NCBI GenBank assembly: GCA_963579025.1
Contig: CAUZFZ010000101.1
Coordinates: forward strand, 1 to 39,797
Source: CAUZFZ01 sp963579025
GTDB taxonomy: Bacteria; Planctomycetota; Planctomycetia; Planctomycetales; Planctomycetaceae
Length of the DNA stretch: 39,797 bases
Reading direction: 5' to 3'
The position numbers were made by a program, and so were the translations under genes. The notes beneath the pieces were generated by a model, which was not told the origin of the DNA, did not search any database, and saw nothing but the letters and a program-made list of their open reading frames with translations. Positions 24,841 through 33,293 of the stretch are shown here, in pieces; within the stretch, counting starts at the first letter, position 1; the number at the start of each line of letters is the position of its first letter.

Positions 24841-25962
24841 TTACCGCTGATAGACCGGGATATACCGGTTCGGGGTCCCGAGGATGATGATCGACATGGG
24901 CGTCTTGTGCGGGTAATCCAGCTCATTTTCCTGCCACGATCCGTTGGGCTTCTGCAGCGAGATCAGCGAGTCACGGATCCTGGGATACCAATTGGCGTAG
25001 CGTTCTTCGCCGGCCTGGACCATCGCCTGCATCGCGTAGTAGTGTGAGTAGTAGAAGTGGCCGTTGTCTTTTCTCGAAAACATGTTTGGGTCGTTTTCAA
25101 GGGCGTTGAGCGCCGCCAGGACCCATTCGGTGTCACGGTTTCCAGCGAGCTGCGCGGCATAGACGCCCCCGGCCGTGCAGGCGATGGTGTAGCCTTTCCC
25201 CTGATAGCCGAAGCCGCCTCTTCGCTCGTCGAAGGCCTGATCACGGAGGTAGCCAGTCACCCGCTCGATCGTCTCGGCCGGAACCAGGACGCCCGCCTCG
25301 CGTGCCGACGCAAGGGAGACAAAGACCATGGCGGTGACCGAGGTATCCTGGCCGGAGTCCGGCCGTGGTGCGTAGCGCCAGCCCCCAAGCGGGCTCTGCG
25401 ATCTCAAGATGATCTGGACTGCTCGCTCCAGCGACTCCTGAATCACCTTGTTGTCTTCGGGGTCACTGGTCATCCCCCAAAGCTCGGACATCGCGATGGT
25501 GAACAGGCCGATTTCATACATCTTCACGCCCATGGCACCTGTTGGGGAATCCTTGGATCTCTTGAGCAGATAATTCTTTGCGCGATCCAACGCTTTGCCG
25601 TAGCGACCGAAACCGGGGAAGTGGCCCTCGACCATGAACGCCATCAGCCCGAGGCTGGTGCCGGCGATCGCGTAACCCCCAGCCTCACCCTTTTCTTTGT
25701 CCTTCGAAGACCATGAGCCGTCCTTGTTCTGGGTGGCGATCAGGAATGTCAGGCCGCGCTCGATGGCCTTTTCAGCCTCTTCGGTCAACTCGGGCGCCTC
25801 GGCTTCCGCGGTGGCGGGCGCTTCGACGGCTAAAGGTGCATCCGCGGGCGCTTCAACGGTTGAAGGTGGCTGCGCGGCAAGTGACGCCGCGACGAAACTG
25901 GCCGTGACAAAGCACAAGACCGTGGTGAAATAACGCGGCTTGATGTTGCTGATCACATTCAT
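24841..25962 (-). CDS. Exported alpha/alpha-toroid protein (prenyltransferase/squalene-cyclase repeats)
   Basis: The 373-residue product has a Sec signal (cut near LAAQP, residue 30), then an Ala/Pro/Glu-rich linker (about 34-58). After that come repeats of the squalene-cyclase type, for example LTFLIATQNKDGSWSS, IILRSQSPLGGWRYAP and SLISLQKPNGSWQE, each a QxxDGSW-like turn between helices. No DxDD acid motif is present, so cyclase activity is unlikely; it is probably a binding scaffold. The ATG overlaps the stop of the 1477-residue gene as ATGA, so translation of the two is coupled. Similar toroid proteins occur in planctomycete MoxR/VWA operons. Confidence 0.88.
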   Translation of the reverse strand: MNVISNIKPRYFTTVLCFVTASFVAASLAAQPPSTVEAPADAPLAVEAPATAEAEAPELTEEAEKAIERGLTFLIATQNKDGSWSSKDKEKGEAGGYAIAGTSLGLMAFMVEGHFPGFGRYGKALDRAKNYLLKRSKDSPTGAMGVKMYEIGLFTIAMSELWGMTSDPEDNKVIQESLERAVQIILRSQSPLGGWRYAPRPDSGQDTSVTAMVFVSLASAREAGVLVPAETIERVTGYLRDQAFDERRGGFGYQGKGYTIACTAGGVYAAQLAGNRDTEWVLAALNALENDPNMFSRKDNGHFYYSHYYAMQAMVQAGEERYANWYPRIRDSLISLQKPNGSWQENELDYPHKTPMSIIILGTPNRYIPVYQR

Positions 25963-28900
25963 TCTGCAACCCTCTCGTAATAGTCTTTCAACAAGCCGCG
26001 GTATTCCAACGGCAGTTCGCGTGCGAAGTTCTGATTCAGCGCGGCTCGGTTACGGTCGCCGCGAACTTTCCACCCCGTTCGCTGATCTTTGGGTGCTTCA
26101 CCGCTCACAAAGTCGGAGATAAAGCCGGCGGTAAAGGCCGACTCGCTGTCACTGCCCTCGCCATCAGCGGCCGGGTCCGCGTCCTGGGCTACCGCCGGCG
26201 GCACGGCAGTTTCCAGGATCAGGGCCTGTTCAATGATGAAATGCCGAAGCGTTTGCATCGCAGCTTTCTGGTGGCGTTTGATCGCGTCCTGATCGGATGA
26301 CTGCATGGCTGTGGCGGACGCCACAAGCTGTGAAGACGCGGTGTTGAGCATCGCGTGTGGTTCACCCACCCTGGAGAGTTCCTGGCAACGCGTCGCGAGT
26401 TCGCCTTGCTGCTGAGCAAGGTCTTTCTTCGCCGGGGCCTCGGCGTTGTTCGTATTGCGGAACAACACCTTGTGCGCACTCGCGACAGCCAGCACATCAA
26501 CCAATCGCTTAATGTCTGGATCGGTATAGGCCATGATCTCGATACTCGGCAGGCCGTGGAGCATGCTGATCACCGCAAACAAGGATTCGGCGTTCTCTTT
26601 GAGCGCCACTCCCGCGAGCTCCATCTGCTCGATCGCCGCCGGCGCGTCGTTCGATTCCAGCCGGGCCGAGGCCTCACGCATCAACCTGGCGGGCTCGGTA
26701 TACGTTGACATTCCCGTAACCGACGCGAGGACTTGCCCATCTTTTTCTGCCTTGGCAAGCAACGTGCGCTGCTCGCCTGCCAGGGCTTCTATTTGATTCG
26801 ACGTGGCCGACTCGGCCTTGCGCGTCAGTTCGCCTTGCTGATACTCCAGCGTGGCGGTATCCGCGACGGCGATATGCAGGAATTCAACGATCTCAGCGAC
26901 ATAGCCTGTCTCCGATTTCACGCCTTTGACAAGCGCATGTACTTCTTCAAGTGATTCGGCCGCGACGTCTTGAGCATCAAGAGCGTCGAGCTTATCGCCG
27001 CTTTGCAGAGAAGCCACTGCATCCTCAAGGTCCGCGACCGCGAAGGCCAACGGCGAGCCGGCATCGACTCGCGCGGCCACCATGTCCAGCAGTGGCGCGA
27101 CGTCATCCATACAGCGTCTCAGGTTGTTGAGCATCGGAAGCAGGTGTGACGGGTCGTCTGATTCCAACGCCTTGGTCGCCGCAATCATGTCCCGCTGCTG
27201 AGCGACAATGTCGGCCATATAGCCATTGGCAAACCCGATCGACCGCTGAAACATCAACAGACTCTGCAGCAGCCCAAGCTGTTCGTTTTGCGTGGCAACG
27301 ATCGTCAACGCCTCGGCCAGGATATCGGCCGCTTGTTCCTGGTGGCCGATCGCCTGGTCAGCGTCGTTCGCTTCCAATGACGCAACCGCACTACGCGTCG
27401 CTCGTTCCGCCCGCTCCATTCGGCTTAGCAGCGGCGGAATGTCTTGATCCGACTTCGACTGGCTTTGCTTCACGAGGTCGCTATTAAATGCGGCCAGTTC
27501 CTCGGTTAGTAGAAGCTGTGGCTCAGCCAGGCCATCGACTTTCTGCTCGTCTGCCGCAGCGATATCGGTTTTCTCAAGTATCGCGATCACCTTCGCTTCG
27601 TACTCCTCGATGAGCGCGAGACGTTCGCCTGTCACTGCGACCAGGGTACTCAGGCCCAGAGTCTGGAGTCCCAATTCCACGGACCAACGATCCACGAGCT
27701 CAGCCAGATGAGTCAGTGCCTCCTCTGCTTCGCGCTGCTGTGAGATGGCCGCGGCCTGTTGACCGGCAGCGAATTGCTCAATCGCGTCCGCCATCGCGCG
27801 ATCCGCTCCCTTCAACAGGGCTTGAACCGGGGGCGCTTGCGGAAAAGTTTCATCAAACAGCTGGGTCCGCGGCGCTGGTACGGTTGGCAGGAGCAGGGTC
27901 AGCAGGCGCATGCGAAGCTTTTCCTGGGCTTGTGCGGCTTGAGGACCGCGTGCCTCGAAGGCTTGCGCTGACATGCCGGCACACTGTTCGCGGAGCATCG
28001 CCTGGGCATGGGCAATCAAACGCATCTGATTTCGGGTCTTGATCAGCGTCGAGTACGCCCCACTGAGGCGCACACTGAACTCCGCATCGAGCAAGGTCGT
28101 GACCAACCCGGCCTGAAGACGCTCCGCCTGATCGGCCGGGCCTTGCGTGATTAATACCGCAGCTTGATGCATCCGTTCTTCAGTCCGGGCAGTCTGCAAA
28201 TCCTTGACACTTCGGATCAGCCGGAGAACGGCCAACGGTCGCTTCTCATACCGCATCCCATTTTGAAGATCGGCGATCAAGCGATGGGTCCACTGCGCCA
28301 GTTCATCCTGTTCTTTGGAGAGAGATACTCCCGCCTCAGCCGATTCGGCCTGGACGCTGCGCCAACGCAAGGACGCCTGGACCTGCGCCAGCATACGGGC
28401 TTCCCGTGCGTAGACTTCCTGGGCCGTATCAATGGATCGGAGCAGGACCAGGCTGCCCAACTCGCGGGCGGCGGTATTGACTGCACGTGCTGCGGATGAA
28501 GGGTCGGGTGTTTCCTGCGTATCGCCCCCTACGACTCCGGACTGGTGTCGCAGGCGGGACGCCGCGTTTGCCAGGTGTGTGTCCGCGATGTCGCGCAACG
28601 CTGTCCGAACGTGGTCGAGCGACTCGCCCTCAGGCGCATCCGAGACGTTGTTTGCGGCCAGGTCATCAAGCAGGAATTGAACCTGTGCCGCGATCTGCTT
28701 GAGCTGGTCCCGTACCAATTCCTGACGGATCGCTTCGATCTGGCAGGTCTGCATATAGGCGTCGTCGGCCGGCTCAAGGTTGCGCACGACATCGAACGCC
28801 GAACGCTGCTGCCGGTACATCGTCTGTACGCGCGATAGCAGGCGGTCCTTCTTCTTCTGGATCTGTTCGAGATAATCCTCTTTAGAGAGAAATGTCATCC

Positions 28901-30392
28901 GCCGTGTCTCCGAGCGAACGACGTGCGGGCCGTTCTGCCCCGGGTAACGGTCACTGACTTCCACGGTGAAGGATACGGTGTCGCCAGGTTCCAGGTTGGG
29001 TAGCGTCTCGCGGTAGTCCCAGTCGATTGGCTGGTCGCCCTGCCCACTCTGAGGGGAGAGTTTAAGTTCAACGGCTTTTTCATCACGTTGATTCACACGC
29101 CAGGCGACGGCTGTTGAGCCAATGCCGTGGTCGTCCTGGACGCGGACAGCGAGGCTGAGCGGGCGACCGATCATCGCGACGAGATTCGATTCCGGCGAAG
29201 TTAATTCGACCCGCGGCGCCTGGTCCGAAGCGACCTGCAGGTAATAACGCGAGCTGGTGAAATCGAACCCGTGTTCCTTTTCCACCCACGAGAAACTGTA
29301 GCCCCGCGAGGCTTCCACCTCTTCATCAATGACAACCTGACGGCCGTCGCTGGTCACCTGCAGCGGCAGCGGATCCTTGCCGTCGCGATGCAGGACCGCT
29401 TCTCGGATCGGACGGTCGAGAGTGAGTTGCCAGTGGACCCTGGTGTCTTCCGGCACGGTCAACGTCAGGGCCTCGATTGTTTCGGTGTCGCGTTCGATGT
29501 AGGCAGGGAACTCGAGGCGAACATCTGCCTTTTCGATTCGTGGTGCGGGAATCACCCGCACTTGATGCCAGTCGCTGCGCGCGTCACCGGCATAGATCCG
29601 ATAGCTGAAATCACGCGAGGCGGAGGCAAGCGTGTATTCGCAGCTGCCGTCGGCGACATCGAGCTCTATTTCGCGAGGATTTCCATCGCCGGTGCGGAGA
29701 TAGAACTTCGCCTTGTCGGGAACGATCCCAGATACGCCAATCGCAATCTGTGCACTGTCGCCCTCTTTGACCACGATGTCGCCATCTCCAGGATCGATCT
29801 TTGTCTTGGTCGGATAGGCGACTTGCATCCACGGGGTGAAAATTCGGGTCAGCCCTGCGACCAGAAACGGGCCGTTAACAATGGCGCAGACACCGATGAC
29901 CACGCCAAGCGCCAGAGCAATCAGCGCTGGATGATGAAGCCGTTGGTAAGAAACAGTTTCTTGCGGATGAAGACCTGAGGCAGCTTCTTCGGCAAGGCGA
30001 CACGTTCTGTTTCGCAGTGCTTCAGACGCTCCGGCGACAGCGTCGGAATCCCGGAGTTGGATCGCCGACACAAGCAGACTCTCAAGACCGCCGTGGTGCT
30101 TTTCGATTCGCAGCGCGGTATGCGTTGCATCGAATGCGCAGAAATGCCGCCACCCGCATTGCCAGGCTTTGTAGAGCGACACGACCAGCAGCGTAGTCAC
30201 GATGACGACGCGGCCCGGCGTGGGCATGTACGTCATCCAGTCGATTGTCATGCCGACGAGAAACAATGGGATCGCCCAACGACAAAGAGCCAGTATGCCC
30301 GCGGTGAGATGCAGGAGTTGAGTGCGTCGCCATACGGCGTGTATGCGCGAGTCGAGGTGATCGAGCTGGGGTGAAGAAGTCGTGGCGCTCAT
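25959..30392 (-). CDS. Giant membrane and coiled-coil protein, DUF4175-like
   Basis: The 1477-residue product has three N-terminal membrane segments (about residues 27-50, 60-77 and 155-178). Next is a beta-rich region (about 190-520) with VKEGDSAQIAIGVSG and DLTSPESNLVA-type strands, like the Ig-like part of DUF4175 proteins. The remaining 900 residues are almost entirely helical and rich in Gln, Ala and Glu, suggesting a long coiled-coil or helical bundle. No enzyme motif is visible. The first two helices would anchor it in the inner membrane. It sits between the VWA genes and the exported toroid gene, so it may link membrane and periplasm. It is separated from the upstream VWA gene by the S23 cassette. 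Confidence 0.8.
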   Translation of the reverse strand: MSATTSSPQLDHLDSRIHAVWRRTQLLHLTAGILALCRWAIPLFLVGMTIDWMTYMPTPGRVVIVTTLLVVSLYKAWQCGWRHFCAFDATHTALRIEKHHGGLESLLVSAIQLRDSDAVAGASEALRNRTCRLAEEAASGLHPQETVSYQRLHHPALIALALGVVIGVCAIVNGPFLVAGLTRIFTPWMQVAYPTKTKIDPGDGDIVVKEGDSAQIAIGVSGIVPDKAKFYLRTGDGNPREIELDVADGSCEYTLASASRDFSYRIYAGDARSDWHQVRVIPAPRIEKADVRLEFPAYIERDTETIEALTLTVPEDTRVHWQLTLDRPIREAVLHRDGKDPLPLQVTSDGRQVVIDEEVEASRGYSFSWVEKEHGFDFTSSRYYLQVASDQAPRVELTSPESNLVAMIGRPLSLAVRVQDDHGIGSTAVAWRVNQRDEKAVELKLSPQSGQGDQPIDWDYRETLPNLEPGDTVSFTVEVSDRYPGQNGPHVVRSETRRMTFLSKEDYLEQIQKKKDRLLSRVQTMYRQQRSAFDVVRNLEPADDAYMQTCQIEAIRQELVRDQLKQIAAQVQFLLDDLAANNVSDAPEGESLDHVRTALRDIADTHLANAASRLRHQSGVVGGDTQETPDPSSAARAVNTAARELGSLVLLRSIDTAQEVYAREARMLAQVQASLRWRSVQAESAEAGVSLSKEQDELAQWTHRLIADLQNGMRYEKRPLAVLRLIRSVKDLQTARTEERMHQAAVLITQGPADQAERLQAGLVTTLLDAEFSVRLSGAYSTLIKTRNQMRLIAHAQAMLREQCAGMSAQAFEARGPQAAQAQEKLRMRLLTLLLPTVPAPRTQLFDETFPQAPPVQALLKGADRAMADAIEQFAAGQQAAAISQQREAEEALTHLAELVDRWSVELGLQTLGLSTLVAVTGERLALIEEYEAKVIAILEKTDIAAADEQKVDGLAEPQLLLTEELAAFNSDLVKQSQSKSDQDIPPLLSRMERAERATRSAVASLEANDADQAIGHQEQAADILAEALTIVATQNEQLGLLQSLLMFQRSIGFANGYMADIVAQQRDMIAATKALESDDPSHLLPMLNNLRRCMDDVAPLLDMVAARVDAGSPLAFAVADLEDAVASLQSGDKLDALDAQDVAAESLEEVHALVKGVKSETGYVAEIVEFLHIAVADTATLEYQQGELTRKAESATSNQIEALAGEQRTLLAKAEKDGQVLASVTGMSTYTEPARLMREASARLESNDAPAAIEQMELAGVALKENAESLFAVISMLHGLPSIEIMAYTDPDIKRLVDVLAVASAHKVLFRNTNNAEAPAKKDLAQQQGELATRCQELSRVGEPHAMLNTASSQLVASATAMQSSDQDAIKRHQKAAMQTLRHFIIEQALILETAVPPAVAQDADPAADGEGSDSESAFTAGFISDFVSGEAPKDQRTGWKVRGDRNRAALNQNFARELPLEYRGLLKDYYERVAE

Positions 30393-30430
30393 GGCAGATC
30401 GCGGTGTTTTCGTGTAGGCATGGGGAATCG

Positions 30431-30470
30431 AATTGTCATTAGTTAATTGTCAATTGTCATTTATCAATGA
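30431..30470. repeat. Left 40-bp inverted repeat of the S23 cassette
   Basis: This AT-rich sequence (starting AATTGTCATTAGTTAATTG) is complementary to 30863-30902 at 38 of 40 positions. It is made of 7-base units like those of the empty elements at 21926 and 36421. Confidence 0.93.
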
Positions 30471-30491
30471 AGAAGAGGAATCGCGACCGTG

Positions 30492-30854
30492 CTACTCTTG
30501 GTTTGCTGTCTTGACTGAGGCGTTGAGCATTCGGCAAAGCTGTTGGTTTTCGTCTATGAGGTCATTCAGTAAGTCGGGTTTCATCAATTCGGCCTGGCAG
30601 ATCATCTTCAGCCAGACGCAACTCTCGTTGAGCTCCTTCAGAGCGATCTTAATCTTATGAATAAAGTCCGCAGTGCTTTCCGCACCACGAGCTTCCGCAT
30701 AGTTTGGTGCTGGCGATGTGCCGGATCGCAATAGCTGTCCAGCAATATGTTTTCCGGCAGGTGATTTCGGCAACGCGTCAGCCACCTTGATCACACGAAC
30801 TGCAAAGTCGATCAATCGCCGTTCGAGGTCATTCGACTTAGCAACGTCTCCCAT
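30492..30854 (-). CDS. S23/four-helix-bundle protein (IVP/Avd-like)
   Basis: The 120-residue product matches the family of proteins encoded in 23S rRNA intervening sequences, also related to the Avd accessory protein of diversity-generating retroelements. Hallmarks are LIDFAVRVIKVADALPK (helix 1), GKHIAGQLLRSGTSPAPNYAEA, then AESTADFIHKIKIALKELNESCVWLKM. Members form basic pentameric helical bundles that bind nucleic acid. I chose the ATG at 30854 because GAGGG precedes it by 6 bases; ATGs at 30866 and 30872 lie in the inverted repeat. No reverse transcriptase or template repeat is nearby, so it is not part of a retroelement. It lies in the direction of the surrounding operon and would be transcribed with it. 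Confidence 0.92.
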   Translation of the reverse strand: MGDVAKSNDLERRLIDFAVRVIKVADALPKSPAGKHIAGQLLRSGTSPAPNYAEARGAESTADFIHKIKIALKELNESCVWLKMICQAELMKPDLLNDLIDENQQLCRMLNASVKTANQE

Positions 30855-30862
30855 TGCATCCC

Positions 30863-30902
30863 TCATTGACAAATGACAATTGACAATTAACTACTGACAA
30901 TT
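30863..30902. repeat. Right 40-bp inverted repeat of the S23 cassette
   Basis: Reverse complement of 30431-30470 except at two positions. Its inner end abuts the ribosome-binding site of the S23 gene, and its outer end lies 9 bases past the stop of the VWA gene at 30912. Confidence 0.93.
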
Positions 30903-30911
30903 CTCTCCACC

Positions 30912-33293
30912 TCACGGCAGGTCATATTTCCTCCGACAAATCCACTCCATCCCCAGCAACCCAACAAACAAAAACGCGACCAATCCATTGTCCCACAGCG
31001 GACGCTCGGAACGCACTTCGATCGTCACCGGTTCGGCGTTCACTAACGAGGCGAGTTTTGAAACTTCCTGCATGCTCAAGCGCTCGCCGCCAGTCAGGTT
31101 GGCAATCCGTTCCAGGTTCGCGAGATCCACGTTGGTATCCGCCAACTCCCGATTGACATCCGCCACCTGGAACTCCGTCGTGCTGGAAATCCGCTGGTCG
31201 TTCTCGTTGGCCTCGAGCCTGTATCGGCCCGGGCCAGACGCCGCGAAGTAGCCCTCGTACAGACCGGGTTGCGACCTGTCTGGCCGAAGGCTGACGAGTT
31301 CCTTTGCTCCGCCATCAATGCTCGTCACGTAAACCTCAAACACCGGCTGCACGATCGGCTCAAAGTTATCGTCCAGAACATGAGCATACAGGCGGCACTG
31401 ACCGTCGACGGGGTACACCGAGCGGTCGGTTTCCAATCGGATGCGTTTGTGTTCGCCCATCAGCCGCGAGAGCGTCATGAACTGGATGCACTGCGACCAG
31501 ACGCGCCAGTGGTACTTGTCGCCGGTCTTGTAACGCAGCCTCCACAGCCGGTCCGAAGCGATCGACATGCACTTGCCTGTCCCGTAGCGCTGCCAGGCGA
31601 CCAACGGGTAACTCTGGTCCCGCGCGGTATTGTCGGAGAGCACCGCGAGCACGGTCGCGCCAGGCTTGGCAGACAGCAGTGGAGGCAACTGATCCATCGG
31701 TGCCATACGTCTCCAGATGCGGTCGTTGAGCTCCACGTCGTTCTCCAGTGTCATCACCAGACTGCTTCGGCCTTCGTGGGTCAGCACCGGGTAAACCGAT
31801 TCTGCAACTTGTTCCCACGCCGATTCGGTATCAAACCGCACCGGCAGCATGGTCTGCACTGGCGTACCCACATAGGAGCCGGGCGAATGCATCGGGCCAC
31901 AAAGCATCAGCAGCGATGCGCCGCGGTCCCGGATGAGTTCTTCCAGCAGCCCGAACTCTTCATCGGTGAAAAAGGATGCATCGACGTCACCAAGAATCAC
32001 CAGGTCGTATTGGAAAGCGTCATCTCGGTTGTCAGGAAACCGTACGATGTGCTCCGGTGAGTTTCGTGCGACCTCGGGCCCGACATTGGACGCGATAAAG
32101 GTGGCATTGATGCGCGGGTCGCGTTTGAGGATGGCACGCAGGTAGCGAAACTCCCATCGGGCATTACCCTCGATGTAGAGCACGTTCACCTTTTCATTCA
32201 CGATCCGGATACTTCGCGTAATACGGTTGTTTACCATCGAGACTTCGTCGTCAAACGGCTCGATGATCACGTCGATCTGTGCTGCGCCCTTCTCATAAAC
32301 ATCAACGCGAAAGTCGACCTCTTCGAATTGCAGTCCGCCGTCAAAGCGAACAATGCGAGAGGAGACGCGTCGATCATTGAGAAGCACCGACAGCCGCGCT
32401 GTCCGTTTTTCGTAGCCCTTGGATTGTAAGTGCACTCGAACCGGCACGCGGTCGCCTGAGAAGGCCACTTCCTGCATGACAATGTTGCGGATCGAAACAT
32501 CATCGGGATCGGGCAGGCCGAATGGCACGGTGTAAACGGGAATGCCGCGCGCACCGAGATCCTTCAGGACGGCCTCGGACCGCTGCGACGTTGCATTGTC
32601 GATGCCATCGGAAAGCAACACGATGCCTGCCGGGGGAATTCCGCCGGAATTGGCAACCGCCTCCAGTGAAGCGGCGATCGAGGTACCCGGCTCGGTGGCT
32701 TCCAGCCCGGCCAGGTCCTCGGCGGTCATCACTTTGCCGTCGCTAATCAGGCGCGTGGATTGACCGAAGGCGTGGTAGCTGAGCTCGAGCGATTCACCGA
32801 GTGATTCGAAGATCGGGCGGGCCGATTGGGTGATGACGGCTTCGGCAAGGTCAAAGCGCGAAGAGGAATCGATTGCCAGACGTTGTTTCGCATCAAGCTG
32901 CATCACGGCGCGGTCGGCCTCGGTGTCATCCCCGAGCGGGATCATGCCCAGCGCTGCAGCGGCGGCAACGAGGTCCTCGGGCCGCTTGCGTTGATCCTTC
33001 ATCGACATGCTTTCCGACACATCGAGCAGGATCGGCAGGCTGCGCACCCGTGTGTGGGTTTCCGTCTCGACGGCAGTCGGTTCGAGCAGGGTGGCCACAA
33101 CCAGGGCGAGCACGGCCACTCGGGAAACCACAAGCAAGCCCCGCAGCCACAGCGGCAAGCCCCACGGCTGGCGGTAGAGGTAGAGGCTCAACACGACGAT
33201 CGCGGCGAGAATCGCGACGAGACTGCCGGTGGACAGAGGTCGCGCCCAGAAGACGTGCTCTATCTGGGCGATGATGGGAAACGCTTCAGGCAT
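30912..33293 (-). CDS. Membrane VWA protein with glutamine-amidotransferase-like domain
   Basis: The 793-residue product has two N-terminal membrane segments (about residues 22-42 and 52-72) and one at the C-terminus (GLVAFLFVGLLGMEWI, before RRKYDLP). A von Willebrand A domain follows the second segment, with the metal-site motif DVSES in LPILLDVSESMSMKD. The middle (VNVLYIEGNARWEFRYLRAILKRDP, DLVILGDVDASFF) matches the class I amidotransferase-like fold seen in such proteins, without a catalytic Cys triad that I can see. GGAG lies 6 bases before the ATG at 33293, which overlaps the upstream gene's stop by eight bases. It is probably remodelled by, or works with, the MoxR ATPase of the same operon. 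Confidence 0.88.
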   Translation of the reverse strand: MPEAFPIIAQIEHVFWARPLSTGSLVAILAAIVVLSLYLYRQPWGLPLWLRGLLVVSRVAVLALVVATLLEPTAVETETHTRVRSLPILLDVSESMSMKDQRKRPEDLVAAAAALGMIPLGDDTEADRAVMQLDAKQRLAIDSSSRFDLAEAVITQSARPIFESLGESLELSYHAFGQSTRLISDGKVMTAEDLAGLEATEPGTSIAASLEAVANSGGIPPAGIVLLSDGIDNATSQRSEAVLKDLGARGIPVYTVPFGLPDPDDVSIRNIVMQEVAFSGDRVPVRVHLQSKGYEKRTARLSVLLNDRRVSSRIVRFDGGLQFEEVDFRVDVYEKGAAQIDVIIEPFDDEVSMVNNRITRSIRIVNEKVNVLYIEGNARWEFRYLRAILKRDPRINATFIASNVGPEVARNSPEHIVRFPDNRDDAFQYDLVILGDVDASFFTDEEFGLLEELIRDRGASLLMLCGPMHSPGSYVGTPVQTMLPVRFDTESAWEQVAESVYPVLTHEGRSSLVMTLENDVELNDRIWRRMAPMDQLPPLLSAKPGATVLAVLSDNTARDQSYPLVAWQRYGTGKCMSIASDRLWRLRYKTGDKYHWRVWSQCIQFMTLSRLMGEHKRIRLETDRSVYPVDGQCRLYAHVLDDNFEPIVQPVFEVYVTSIDGGAKELVSLRPDRSQPGLYEGYFAASGPGRYRLEANENDQRISSTTEFQVADVNRELADTNVDLANLERIANLTGGERLSMQEVSKLASLVNAEPVTIEVRSERPLWDNGLVAFLFVGLLGMEWICRRKYDLP

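Larger units (their letters stand above)
30431..30902. mobile_element. 472-bp IVS-like cassette: inverted repeats enclosing one S23 gene
   Basis: Two 40-bp inverted repeats bound a single open reading frame of the S23/four-helix-bundle family. The stop codon lies 22 bases from the left repeat and the start codon 9 bases from the right one. The cassette interrupts an otherwise tightly packed operon (4- to 8-base overlaps on either side of this gap) and is AT-richer than its flanks. No transposase is encoded. The architecture copies that of 23S rRNA intervening sequences. Target-site duplications were not recognised. Confidence 0.6.

Noticed and set aside
30492..30854. Diversity-generating retroelement accessory gene (avd)
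   Set aside because: The S23 family is related to Avd, but there is no reverse transcriptase, template repeat or variable repeat in the window.
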